Of a DNA stretch of 64,000 nucleotides, positions 18,922-27,731 are shown piece after piece (positions within the stretch are counted from its first letter, which is position 1; each line of letters opens with the position of its first letter). A program made the position numbers and the translations under genes. The stretch is from positions 80,001 to 144,000 of the forward strand of contig JACOST010000001.1 of assembly GCA_016178705.1 (NCBI GenBank), given 5' to 3'. Source of the stretch: Deltaproteobacteria bacterium. GTDB taxonomy: Bacteria; Desulfobacterota; Binatia; HRBIN30; JACQVA1. Under the pieces are notes generated by a model that saw only the letters and a list, made by a program, of their open reading frames with translations, was not told the origin of the DNA and did not search any database.

Positions 18922-19722
18922 ATGAATCGAGACGATGTGAGAAAACTGTTCGAGCGACTCAACGTGCGCGGCAACCAGATCGTCGTGCATGCGTCGCTGT
19001 CCGCCTTTGGCGAAGTCGAAGGCAGTGCGCCGACGGTCTGCAACGCCCTGATCGAGGCGGTCGGTGACGGGACCATTCTGGTGCCGGCATTCACGTATGC
19101 CGAGACGTTGATCGGCCTCCGCCCCGGCCGCACCGTGGCGTTTCATCCCGATCTGCCCGTCAGTCGTGAGATCGGCGCGATTGCCGAGGCCTTCCGCCGC
19201 GTGCCCGGAGTCCTGCGCAGCAGTCATCCGACCCACTCCTTCGCCGCCTATGGCCGCAACGCGCGGGATCTACTCTCGACCCAACGCGACAACAACGTGA
19301 TGGGACCGATGAAGAAGCTCAACATCGCGCAAGGTCAATTGCTGCTGCTCGGCACCACGTTGCGCACAGTCACCGCGATTCATCTTGCGGAAGAGCGGCT
19401 GCAGGTGCCGTATCTCTCACGTCGCTCCGCCATCCGCCTCAACGCCGCCGGCTACGAAGAGCGCGTGGTGCTGGAGAACGTCCCCGGTTGCAGCACCGCG
19501 TTCGATCGCCTCGAAGCCCGCCTCGATCCGGCCAAGGTGCTGTCGATACCGCTCGCCAACGGTATCGCGCGAAAGATTCCGGTCCGCTACTTGGTGAACC
19601 TCGCCACCAGCGCCCTCGAAGCCGATCCGGCCGTGTTCGTCTGCGAGCAGCCCGACTGTGGCAGTTGCACGGCCAAGCGAGACGCGCTCGCCGGCGGCAC
19701 GCGCTACGCGAGTTCAAAATAG
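18922..19722 (+). CDS. AAC(3)-fold N-acetyltransferase
   Basis: A 266-residue member of the aminoglycoside 3-N-acetyltransferase family (antibiotic_NAT fold), which uses acetyl-CoA. Motifs include VVHASLSAFGEVEGSAPTV (the HxSLS-G loop), GTILVPAFTYAE, REIGAIAEAFRR, and SSHPTHSFAAYG with the conserved His residues. Many chromosomal homologues do not confer resistance and act on other amines. It is immediately upstream of hemD (12 bp), so it is probably cotranscribed with the haem genes, which argues for a housekeeping or cofactor-linked role. Confidence 0.83.
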   Translation: MNRDDVRKLFERLNVRGNQIVVHASLSAFGEVEGSAPTVCNALIEAVGDGTILVPAFTYAETLIGLRPGRTVAFHPDLPVSREIGAIAEAFRRVPGVLRSSHPTHSFAAYGRNARDLLSTQRDNNVMGPMKKLNIAQGQLLLLGTTLRTVTAIHLAEERLQVPYLSRRSAIRLNAAGYEERVVLENVPGCSTAFDRLEARLDPAKVLSIPLANGIARKIPVRYLVNLATSALEADPAVFVCEQPDCGSCTAKRDALAGGTRYASSK

Positions 19723-19734
19723 TTGAGCGGCTCG

Positions 19735-20580
19735 ATGCCCGCCGCCGCGCTGACCGGGTTGGTCGTCCTCGCACTCGAAAGCCGGCGCGCCAGCGAGATC
19801 GCCGAACTGATCCGGCGTCACGGCGGCACGCCGCTGATCGCCCCGGCGCTGCGTGAGGTACCGCTCGACGAGAACCAGCCGGCGTTCGCCTTTCTCGCGC
19901 AACTCGAACAGGCCGCAATCGACATCGTCATTCTGCTCACCGGTGTCGGCACTCGCACGCTCGCCGCGGCGATTGAACCGCGCTGCGCGCACGATCGCTT
20001 CGCCGACTTGCTCCGCCGCGTAAAGTTGGTGGCGCGCGGACCCAAGCCGGTCGCGGTTCTGCGCGAGTTCGGCCTGACGCCAGCGGTGACTATTCCTGAA
20101 CCCAACACGTGGCGTGAGATCCTTGCCACGCTCGACCGCGACCTGCCGGTCCGCGGTCTGCGCGTCGCGGTACAAGAATACGGAGTGCCCAATCCCGAAT
20201 TGTGCGACGGCTTGCGCCAGCGCGGCGCGACCGTCACCACCGTGCCCGTCTATCGCTGGGCGTTGCCGGAGGACACTGAGCCCCTGCGCACTGCCGTCGC
20301 CGAACTCGTTGCCGGTCGGGTCGACATCGGCCTGTTCACCAGCGCGACCCAGGTCGAGCATCTCGCACTGATCGCGAACCAAGAGGGCGTCGATCCGTCC
20401 CGCTTACGGACCGCATTCCAGCACGTGCTGATCGCGTCCATCGGGCCCGTGTGTAGCGCCGCATTGCGGGCGCACGGGTTGCCGCCGGACATCGAGCCCG
20501 AGCATTCGAAGATGGGCCACCTCGTGGCAGCGGCGGCACGGAGCGGATCCGCGTTGCTGCACTCAAAGCGTGGAGCCTAG
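19735..20580 (+). CDS. hemD: Uroporphyrinogen-III synthase
   Basis: A protein of about 281 residues with the two-lobed HemD fold, closing hydroxymethylbilane to uroporphyrinogen III. HemD is poorly conserved, but the typical text is present: VVLALESRRASEIAELIRR at the start, ILLTGVGTRTL, GLRVAVQEYG, and a final SIGPVCSAALRAHG with LPPDIEPEHSKMGHLV. The next gene is hemE, which supports the call. The start is either this ATG or a TTG 12 bp upstream (19723). Confidence 0.87.
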   Translation: MPAAALTGLVVLALESRRASEIAELIRRHGGTPLIAPALREVPLDENQPAFAFLAQLEQAAIDIVILLTGVGTRTLAAAIEPRCAHDRFADLLRRVKLVARGPKPVAVLREFGLTPAVTIPEPNTWREILATLDRDLPVRGLRVAVQEYGVPNPELCDGLRQRGATVTTVPVYRWALPEDTEPLRTAVAELVAGRVDIGLFTSATQVEHLALIANQEGVDPSRLRTAFQHVLIASIGPVCSAALRAHGLPPDIEPEHSKMGHLVAAAARSGSALLHSKRGA

Positions 20581-20635
20581 CTCTTATTGGGAGCCAGCGC
20601 TTTACGTTTCGCGCTGTACGTTTTACACCTAACTT

Positions 20636-21667
20636 GTGCGCGATCACCCGTTTCTCAAAGCCTGCCGCCGCGAGGCGACACCGTTCACGCCGATCTGGCT
20701 GATGCGGCAGGCCGGCCGCTACATGCCCGAGTATCGCGCGGTGCGCGACAAGCTGAGCTTCCTCGAATTGTGCCACAACCCGGACGCCGCCGCCGAGGTG
20801 ACCGTCACGGCGGTCGAGCGACTCGGCGTCGATGCGGCGATCATCTTCGCGGATATCTTGCTCGTGCTCGAACCGATGGGGATCGGACTCGAATTCAGCA
20901 GCGGCGATGGCCCGCTGATCAAGCATCCAGTGCGCACCGGAAGCGATGTCGATCGGCTGCCCGAGATTGACCCGCGGCAGTCACTGCCCTTCGTCTTCGA
21001 GGCCGTGCGCCGCGCCACCGCCGCGCTGCGCGTGCCGCTGATCGGCTTCGCTGGCGCACCGTTTACGATCGCCTCGTATATCGTCGAAGGCGGCGCGTCG
21101 CGCAATTACATCCACACCAAGGCCTTGATGTACCGCGATCCGGGCGCGTGGCACGCGCTGATGGCAAAGCTCACGCGTGTGGTCGTGACGTATCTTAACG
21201 GCCAGATCGCGGCCGGCGCGCACGCGGTGCAATTGTTCGATAGTTGGGTCGGCTGTCTCGCTCCCATCGACTATCGCGAGTACGTGCAGCCACACATGCG
21301 CGATCTGATCCGTGGGATCACGCCGAACGTGCCGGTCATTCACTTCGGCACCGGCACCAGCGGGTTGCTCGAACTGATGCGCGACGCCGGCGGCACGGTG
21401 CTCGGCGTCGATTGGCGTGTCGATCTCGCCGGCGCTTGGCAACGCATCGGCCACGACGTGGCGGTGCAAGGGAATCTCGACCCGGTCGCGTTGTTCGCGC
21501 CACCGGCCGAGATTCGGCGACGCACCGCTGCGTTGCTCGATTCAGTTCGCGGCCGGCCGGGACACATCTTCAACCTCGGTCACGGCATTCTGCCGGAGAC
21601 ACCGGTCGATCATGTGCGTCTTCTGATCGACACGGTGCACGAGCTGAGCGCACCCCGTGAGGCGTGA
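20636..21667 (+). CDS. hemE: Uroporphyrinogen decarboxylase
   Basis: A 343-residue enzyme that decarboxylates the four acetate arms of uroporphyrinogen III. The signature [16 protein letters not shown] is at about 19-34, the catalytic-Asp region reads [13 protein letters not shown], and [17 protein letters not shown] and [15 protein letters not shown] follow. All known key regions are intact and the length is normal. Translation starts at GTG. The stop overlaps the hemH start by one base (TGATG), so the genes are translationally coupled. Confidence 0.97.
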   Translation: MRDHPFLKACRREATPFTPIWLMRQAGRYMPEYRAVRDKLSFLELCHNPDAAAEVTVTAVERLGVDAAIIFADILLVLEPMGIGLEFSSGDGPLIKHPVRTGSDVDRLPEIDPRQSLPFVFEAVRRATAALRVPLIGFAGAPFTIASYIVEGGASRNYIHTKALMYRDPGAWHALMAKLTRVVVTYLNGQIAAGAHAVQLFDSWVGCLAPIDYREYVQPHMRDLIRGITPNVPVIHFGTGTSGLLELMRDAGGTVLGVDWRVDLAGAWQRIGHDVAVQGNLDPVALFAPPAEIRRRTAALLDSVRGRPGHIFNLGHGILPETPVDHVRLLIDTVHELSAPREA

Positions 21668-22641
21668 TGCCTGAACCATTCGACTCGATCTTGCTGATCG
21701 CGTTCGGCGGCCCGACACAACCCGACGAGGTGCGGCCGTTCCTTGCCAACGTCACACGCGGGCGATTTCTTCCGCCGCCCCGGCTGGAAGCCGTCGCGCA
21801 TCACTACGAACTGATCGGTGGCCGGTCGCCGCTCAATCAGTTGACCTTTCGTCAAGCGGCCGCGCTCACGGTGGAGTTGCGCGCACGTGGCCTGGCCCTG
21901 CCCGTCTTCGTCGGCATGCGCAACTGGCATCCGTTTCTCCACGAGACGCTCGCCAAGATGGCAGCGGCCGGCCATCGTCGCACGGTCGGCTTGATTCTCT
22001 CCGCGCAACAGAGCGAGGCCGGCTGGCAACGCTATGTCCAGGATGTCGCCGATGCGCGCGCGGTGGTGAGCGAAGCGCCGGAAGTCGCATTCGCACCGCC
22101 GTGGCCGACGCACCCGCTGTTCATCGAAGCCGTCGCCGAGCGCACCGCTGTGGCGTTGACTACCATCGCGGACGGCGAACGCGACCGTGTCCATTTGATC
22201 TTCACGGCGCACAGCATACCCACCGCGATGGCAAATGGATCTCCCTACATCGCGCAAATCGAGGCCGGTGCCAGCGCCGTAGCACAGCGTCTCGGGCATC
22301 GCGGTTGGTCCGTGGCGTATCAGAGCCGCAGCGGTAATCCGCAGGATCCCTGGCTGGAGCCCGACATCGGCAACGCACTGCGGGCTCTCGCTGCGAACGG
22401 CGTCCGCAGCGTGGTGGTGTCGCCGATCGGTTTTGTGTGCGACCACGTCGAGGTGCTGTACGACCTCGACATCGAAGCGCGCGCGGTCGCGGAGCAACTC
22501 GGCATCCACTTCGCCCGGGCGGCGGCGGTGAACGATGATCCTTCCTTCATTCGCATGCTGGCTGAATTGGTGCGGACGAGGGTAGATTCGACGCGCCCGG
22601 CGCCAGGGACGGCTTCCTCCACCTGGAATGTGCATGAGTGA
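21667..22641 (+). CDS. hemH: Ferrochelatase (iron or protoporphyrin-type)
   Basis: A 324-residue HemH-family enzyme that inserts Fe2+ into a porphyrin. It begins SILLIAFGGPTQPDEVRPFL, has GGRSPLNQLT, and the catalytic His in FTAHSIPTAM. The conserved acidic face is in PIGFVCDHVEVLYDLDIEA. Because hemY follows directly, protoporphyrin IX is the likely substrate. A GTG three bases upstream (21664) is an alternative start. The 3' end overlaps hemY by about 8-14 bp. Confidence 0.94.
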   Translation: MPEPFDSILLIAFGGPTQPDEVRPFLANVTRGRFLPPPRLEAVAHHYELIGGRSPLNQLTFRQAAALTVELRARGLALPVFVGMRNWHPFLHETLAKMAAAGHRRTVGLILSAQQSEAGWQRYVQDVADARAVVSEAPEVAFAPPWPTHPLFIEAVAERTAVALTTIADGERDRVHLIFTAHSIPTAMANGSPYIAQIEAGASAVAQRLGHRGWSVAYQSRSGNPQDPWLEPDIGNALRALAANGVRSVVVSPIGFVCDHVEVLYDLDIEARAVAEQLGIHFARAAAVNDDPSFIRMLAELVRTRVDSTRPAPGTASSTWNVHE

Positions 22642-24085
22642 CACTCGCCCCGCTCACCACCGCGTTACCGTCGTCGGCGCGGGCATTGCCGGCCTCGCTG
22701 CAGCACATCGCCTGGTAGAGCTGAGTCGCGAACGCAATCAACCGATCAATCTGTCGCTGCTCGAGGCGGCGAAGCGTCCCGGTGGTTCGATCGCAACCGA
22801 GCGGATCGACGGCTTTGTGATCGAGGCGGGACCGGATTCGTTCATCTCCGAGAAGCCGTGGGCGTTGCAGCTCTGCGACCGCATTGGTCTGACGCCGCGG
22901 CTGGTGCGCACCCGCGACGAGCACCGCCGCACCTACGTCGTGCACAACGGCCGCTTGCACTCGTTGCCCGATGGATTCCTCTTGCTCGCGCCGACGCAGT
23001 TCTGGCCATTGATCACCACGCAGCTGTTCACGTGGCCGGGCAAGCTGCGCATGGCGCTCGATCTTGTTTTGCCGCGCGGCGCTCAACGCACCGACGAGAG
23101 CCTCGGCTCATTCGTCACGCGCCGTCTCGGGCACGAAGCATTGGAACGCGTCGCGCAGCCGTTGATTGGTGGCATCTACACGGCCGATCCCGATGATCTC
23201 AGCCTTGCGGCGACCATGCCGCGCTTCCTAGAAATGGAGCGGCGCGACCGCAGCGTGATCTGGGCGATGTGGCGCCAGCAGCGCCGGCAGCCGGCCGCTA
23301 CGCGCGCGGCCAGTGGCGCGCGCTGGAGCTTGTTCGTCAGCGTCGACGACGGCATGCAGACGGTCGTCGACACGCTCGCGCAACGTTTGCCCGAAGGCGT
23401 GCTGCGCTGCGACACTGATGTCACCGCCATCACGCGCGCTTCTGAATCCATGGAGTGGCAACTGCACCTCAATGACGGGACCCGGGCCGCTGCCGATGCG
23501 GTTGTCCTCGCGACGCCAGCGCATCGTAGCGCGACGCTGCTACGCGAAACGGCGCCCACTCTCAGCGAAGCGCTGAGCCGCATTCCGTACGCGTCGTCGG
23601 CGACCGTGAGTCTGGCGTATCCGCTCGCGGCCTTTCCACGACCGCTCGATGGCTTCGGCTTCGTCGTGCCGCTGATCGAGTCGCGGGCGATCATCGCCTG
23701 CACCTACAGCAGCATCAAGTATCCCGGCCGCGCGCCGAACGGGCATGTGCTGCTGCGCGCATTCGTCGGCGGCGCGTTACAACGCGAGCGCTTCGATGCC
23801 GACGACGCGACGATGGTGACAAGCGTTCGCCAAGAATTAACGGCGCTGCTCGGCGTGTCGGACGCTCCGTTGTTCACGCGCGTGCATCGACATCATCAAG
23901 CGATGCCCCAGTATCGTGTCGGTCATCTGGAGCGCATGGCACGGATCAATCGCGAGGTCGCAGCGCTCGGCGCCCTCTCCCTTGCCGGCAACGCCTATCG
24001 CGGCGTCGGCATCCCCGACTGCATTCATTCGGGCGAGCAAGCGGCAGAGTCCGTGCTGAGCCACCTCGCGTCCCGGCAAGGGTAG
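22628..24085 (+). CDS. hemY: Oxygen-dependent protoporphyrinogen oxidase (HemY type)
   Basis: A 485-residue FAD enzyme that oxidises protoporphyrinogen IX (HemG in some nomenclatures). The Rossmann motif VVGAGIAGLAAAHRL is near the start, and LEAAKRPGGSIATERIDGFVIEAGPDSF is typical of the family. The C-terminal FAD clasp reads GNAYRGVGIPDCIHSG. With hemD, hemE and hemH it completes the classical protoporphyrin-dependent end of haem synthesis and points to at least microaerobic growth. The start is this ATG or the one at 22634. Confidence 0.95.
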   Translation: MCMSDTRPAHHRVTVVGAGIAGLAAAHRLVELSRERNQPINLSLLEAAKRPGGSIATERIDGFVIEAGPDSFISEKPWALQLCDRIGLTPRLVRTRDEHRRTYVVHNGRLHSLPDGFLLLAPTQFWPLITTQLFTWPGKLRMALDLVLPRGAQRTDESLGSFVTRRLGHEALERVAQPLIGGIYTADPDDLSLAATMPRFLEMERRDRSVIWAMWRQQRRQPAATRAASGARWSLFVSVDDGMQTVVDTLAQRLPEGVLRCDTDVTAITRASESMEWQLHLNDGTRAAADAVVLATPAHRSATLLRETAPTLSEALSRIPYASSATVSLAYPLAAFPRPLDGFGFVVPLIESRAIIACTYSSIKYPGRAPNGHVLLRAFVGGALQRERFDADDATMVTSVRQELTALLGVSDAPLFTRVHRHHQAMPQYRVGHLERMARINREVAALGALSLAGNAYRGVGIPDCIHSGEQAAESVLSHLASRQG

Positions 24086-24096
24086 CGCCTCCGAAC

Positions 24097-24561
24097 TCAG
24101 GAGAGATCCTTCACATAGCGGCGCGTTTGCGCATCGCGCCAGTACCCCGCGGCGCGCCAGAATGCGGTGCCGCCCTCGTTGCCTTCGAGCACGATGCACC
24201 CGATTCGCTTGGCGCCCATCTGACGGAGCTGTGCTTCGACCGCGGCGACGAGACGTTTTGCGATGCCGTGACGGCGATACGCCGGATCGACTGCAAGCCT
24301 GGCCATGCTCGCCCGCCAACCGTCCCATCCACCGATGAGGCTGCCGGCCAGACGCGCGCCAGCCCACGCCAGCACAAACAGCTGCCGGTCGCGTTTGAGC
24401 CGTCGTCGCACTCCCTCGCCGTCGTCGGTCACGCTAGGTGCCGCACCGGCGCGCTTCCACAGATCGAGGACCGCGTCGATGTCCTTCACCCGACACGGGG
24501 CAATCACGATTCGAGTGCGCCCAGCCGCGCGTGCGATTTGCTTCGTAGTCGTCCGACGCAC
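24097..24561 (-). CDS. GNAT-family N-acetyltransferase
   Basis: A 154-residue acetyl-CoA-dependent GNAT protein. The region ARLAVDPAYRRHGIAKRLV is the acetyl-CoA pyrophosphate-binding motif A (R/Q-x-x-G-x-G/A variant), and GCIVLEGNEGGTAFWRAAGY is the motif B region with the usual FW-AAGY end. The substrate is unknown. It runs converging with hemY and is followed by the DUF309 gene on the same strand. Confidence 0.85.
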   Translation of the reverse strand: MRRTTTKQIARAAGRTRIVIAPCRVKDIDAVLDLWKRAGAAPSVTDDGEGVRRRLKRDRQLFVLAWAGARLAGSLIGGWDGWRASMARLAVDPAYRRHGIAKRLVAAVEAQLRQMGAKRIGCIVLEGNEGGTAFWRAAGYWRDAQTRRYVKDLS

Positions 24562-24570
24562 GGCGTCCCG

Positions 24571-25161
24571 TTACCGTTCCAGCGATGACTCCGCAAGACG
24601 AATCAGCGGAGCAGCATTCAGTTCGGGCAACACCCCGCGGTCAGCGGGCGCGAAGTAGGCGCGCAGCGACGCCATGACATCCTGCAGATCGAGTCCGAGC
24701 ATGCGCGGCGTCTGCTCGGCGACATGCGCGAGCTTGTCGAGTCCTTCGACGGACAATATCTGGACGCCGGCCAGTGTGCCGATGTGCACCTTCAGCAGCG
24801 CCGCGGCGATCTGGATCAGCCCTTGGAGCAACAGGGCGGGCTCGCTGTCGCGTGGCATCGCCGCCCACAAGCCCTCCCAGGCTTCGTGCGCTTCCCAGAA
24901 ATAGTGCGCGTTGAACAGATCGACGCCGAACAGCCACGCCTCCAACGTCCGCCACTGCTCCGGTTGCCACGCGGCGTGCCGATGCAGTGTAGGGTTCGGT
25001 TCGTACGAGTGCCCGCGTGGATCGCGAGTCGGATGGGGGTGCACGCCGGGCACGTAGCGGTAGGCGGGAAACGGGCGCGCGGTGTAGCGCGCACGCGGCC
25101 CGGGGTCGGGGATGACGGATCCGACCGATCGGACCGATCGGTCGGATCCGTCATCACTCAT
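24571..25161 (-). CDS. DUF309 domain protein
   Basis: About 196 residues. The core FNAHYFWEAHEAWEGLWAA (about 90-110) is the signature of the DUF309 all-alpha family of unknown function. The first 20 residues are low-complexity (SDRSVRSVGSV) because they are encoded by a perfect 22-bp palindrome at 25111-25155. Translation could therefore begin later. The ATG overlaps the upstream hydrolase's stop (ATGA). Confidence 0.75.
   Translation of the reverse strand: MSDDGSDRSVRSVGSVIPDPGPRARYTARPFPAYRYVPGVHPHPTRDPRGHSYEPNPTLHRHAAWQPEQWRTLEAWLFGVDLFNAHYFWEAHEAWEGLWAAMPRDSEPALLLQGLIQIAAALLKVHIGTLAGVQILSVEGLDKLAHVAEQTPRMLGLDLQDVMASLRAYFAPADRGVLPELNAAPLIRLAESSLER
25111..25155. repeat. Perfect 22-bp inverted repeat with one-base centre
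   Basis: Bases 25111-25132 and 25134-25155 are exact reverse complements around a single A. The arms are rich in GATCCG and CCGATCGG sub-palindromes. It lies within the 5' coding part of the DUF309 gene, just after the end of the hydrolase gene, so in mRNA it could form a very stable hairpin right at the second gene's initiation region. Confidence 0.85.
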
Positions 25162-27566
25162 TTCGTCTCCGCTTCGCCAACGACCGCGTGCGTCGCCGGA
25201 TCGTAGATCACCGGATCCAACCTTGGCCGCGTAAACGCGAGCTGGTTGTCGATGTAGAGCGAGAAGCCTTCGGGATAATCCTTGTAGCGCACGTGGCCGT
25301 CGGGGCGGTCCCAAATGATCGTGAGATCGTGGCCGCGATAGCGCAGACGGTCGAGGACGAAATACGGCCACTCGCGCGCGGCGGGACGCAGCTCGATGCG
25401 CTCGTCGCGCCGCGGCGTGAGGCCGACCACGCCTTCGACCACCAGCGCGTTATACATCGAGTGGAAGTCGTGCGAGATGTCCGATGGCTTCGGAAGCGCC
25501 GTCGACGCCCCCGGCTCCCACTGCGAATAGTATTCGTGCGCGTTCGGTCGCCAGGCCGGATCGTTGGGATGCACGCCAGGCAACATCAATGACGTGTAGC
25601 GCGCCATCAGTTCCATGAAATGCGCCGGCGTCACGCTCTCCTGATGATAGTCGTGCATCGCGCGGATCAGCGTCAATCCGCCCATGCTGATCGGATGCGG
25701 CGCGATGTTGCGCGTCAGTCCGCTCATCTCCCACGTCCACTCGCGATAGTGCGCCAGGCTGGTAATCACCGGCGGAAAGCGCGCCCAGAACTCGGCCGGG
25801 TCAACCAGTTTGTTGAGCGCGCTGAGGTACGGTTGCTCGTCGGGCGCCAATCGCATGGTGAATGGAAAGAACCCGTGCAGCTCGCGGATCGGAATGCGCA
25901 CGTCGTCGGCCGCGCGTTGGGGATAGAAGAACGCTGATGGCGCGTCCCACAAGTGCTGCAACACCGCAGCGCGAATCTTGCCCGCAACCGCGGTGAACTC
26001 TTGTTGCAGCGCCTGATCGCCGACGCTCTCCGCGAGTTCGGCAACGCCCGCCGCATTGCCGTAGACGAAGCTGGCGAAGTCGACGCGCTCGAGCTCGACC
26101 GGCTTGCTGAACAAATCGAGCTTAAGGCCCGAGAAGTACCACCACGACAAGATGTCGAGGTCGTAGCCGGTGATGCGCGGAATGTTGCGGCTCGGCAGCC
26201 CGTCGCCGTCGGGATCGAACGCGCGCATCCATGTCCGCACGTCGCTGGCCATCGCCGGCAGCAAGCTGCGCAGCGTGGCGGGATCGATGGGATGCACACG
26301 ATGGAAGTCGGCGACCGCCGCGGTGGTCCACTGCGAGTACATCTCGCCCCAGTACGGGCTGCCCGGCGCGTCCATCAACGCCCCGATCGATGAGAGATTG
26401 CGGTAGCTGTTGCGCGCTTGATCGAGGGCGAAGTGCGGATCGCGCAGGTACGTCAGCTCCTTGATCTGCGCCGGCGCGGCGAACGAAATCAGGTTGTCGA
26501 AGCCGAGCTTGCCCTCGTAGAACGCCGCGCCCTGCAAATCGGTGGTGTTCACCTCGACCAGACTGAAGCGCACGATCCACCAGCGGTAGTACCACATCCG
26601 CTTCATCGCGCCGTCGGGACAATCGAAGTACGGCACGTTGTCGAAGAACCAACGCTGGTACGCTTCGACGTGGCGTTCCAACGTGTCGTTGGGCAGCGCG
26701 CGCGCGCGATTGCTCGGCGCGGCGTTATCGAAGCTGGCGGCGACGGTGACGCGCACGGGGGTGCCGTCGGGAATTGTATCGACCGTCCGGTGCAGGTGAA
26801 TCGGATAGCCCTCGCTCGCATCGAAGCCGGGTGCATCGAGGTACACCGACAGCGGCTGGCCGTGGTACTGGCCGCTGCCGAGCAGCGGGTACGCCGTCGG
26901 ACCGGTGGAGTTGGGCATGGTGAAGTTCTGCGTCATCACCTGCACCACCACCGAGTGCGCCTGGCCGTCGCGCGAACGGATGTCGTAGCTGGCCACCGCG
27001 CGATCGTCGTAGGTGATGAACTTGTGCTCGTCGATGTCGACGGTGCCGAACGTGTAGCGAGTCAGCGTGCGGCTGGGATAGCGCTCGATGGCGTATTGGT
27101 TGTCGTAGATGACGGCGGGTTGGCCATCGATGACGAAATAGGTTTCGAACAACCGCTTCAAGCAGAAATCGGAATGGGTGTAGCAGAACTTGCCGACGAA
27201 GCCGGGTTGCGCCAGTGCTTCCTTGCTCCACAAACGGCGGCCGGACGACAGCAGCAAGTCATCGTCGTCGAGCAGCAACTCGCGCGCGCGCTGCGCCGGC
27301 AAGCCACGCGGCAGCGCCTTGAAGACTTGATGGCCGAGGACAAGGTCGACATAGAGACGCTCGTATGCGTCACGATGATCGGTGATGGACTCGAAGCGCA
27401 ACCATGGGACAAACGGCGCGCTCTGCACGGCGAGCGGCAACTCGGGCAACTGCGCCGGCACTTCGGGCGGCCGCGCGGCGCGCCGCTCATAGACAACCAG
27501 CGCGGCGACGAACCCGACCAAGCCCAGCACAATCGCGATCACCCACACCCTACTCAGCCGCGCCAT
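25158..27566 (-). CDS. Membrane-anchored glycoside hydrolase-like protein ((alpha/alpha)6 toroid)
   Basis: An 802-residue protein with an N-terminal signal anchor (about 8-27) and a large exported part. The second half (about 370-720) has the helical-toroid pattern of GH63/MGH1-like glucosidases: KRMWYYRWWIVRF, PYWGEMYSQWT, ITGYDLDILSWWY, LHGFFPFTMRL, and HDFHSMYNALVVEGVVGL. Candidate catalytic acids cannot be fixed by eye. The substrate is likely an alpha-glycan or a small glycoside in the periplasm. Its stop overlaps the DUF309 start. Confidence 0.75.
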   Translation of the reverse strand: MARLSRVWVIAIVLGLVGFVAALVVYERRAARPPEVPAQLPELPLAVQSAPFVPWLRFESITDHRDAYERLYVDLVLGHQVFKALPRGLPAQRARELLLDDDDLLLSSGRRLWSKEALAQPGFVGKFCYTHSDFCLKRLFETYFVIDGQPAVIYDNQYAIERYPSRTLTRYTFGTVDIDEHKFITYDDRAVASYDIRSRDGQAHSVVVQVMTQNFTMPNSTGPTAYPLLGSGQYHGQPLSVYLDAPGFDASEGYPIHLHRTVDTIPDGTPVRVTVAASFDNAAPSNRARALPNDTLERHVEAYQRWFFDNVPYFDCPDGAMKRMWYYRWWIVRFSLVEVNTTDLQGAAFYEGKLGFDNLISFAAPAQIKELTYLRDPHFALDQARNSYRNLSSIGALMDAPGSPYWGEMYSQWTTAAVADFHRVHPIDPATLRSLLPAMASDVRTWMRAFDPDGDGLPSRNIPRITGYDLDILSWWYFSGLKLDLFSKPVELERVDFASFVYGNAAGVAELAESVGDQALQQEFTAVAGKIRAAVLQHLWDAPSAFFYPQRAADDVRIPIRELHGFFPFTMRLAPDEQPYLSALNKLVDPAEFWARFPPVITSLAHYREWTWEMSGLTRNIAPHPISMGGLTLIRAMHDYHQESVTPAHFMELMARYTSLMLPGVHPNDPAWRPNAHEYYSQWEPGASTALPKPSDISHDFHSMYNALVVEGVVGLTPRRDERIELRPAAREWPYFVLDRLRYRGHDLTIIWDRPDGHVRYKDYPEGFSLYIDNQLAFTRPRLDPVIYDPATHAVVGEAETK

Positions 27567-27678
27567 GTTCCGACCCTACTGGGGCCAAGGCCGGTCTGTC
27601 TAGCGCAGCCTCTGCCATGGCAAGGCCTGCGGAGGAGAAACGGATGAGCCCCGGCGCCGTTGCTGTCGCGAATTCGCG

Positions 27679-27707
27679 TTGACGACCCCCCAGGGTCAAA
27701 CTAAGAT
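27679..27707 (+). promoter_or_regulatory. Putative sigma-70 promoter for the DUF1800/DUF1501 group
   Basis: TTGACG (27679-27684, 5 of 6 to consensus) and TAAGAT (27702-27707, 4 of 6) are separated by 17 bp. A purine-rich AGAGGGGGAA follows just before the start codon at 27732. The three genes downstream share its direction. Confidence 0.5.
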
Positions 27708-27731
27708 GCGAGGCTGAAAGAGGGGGAATTG

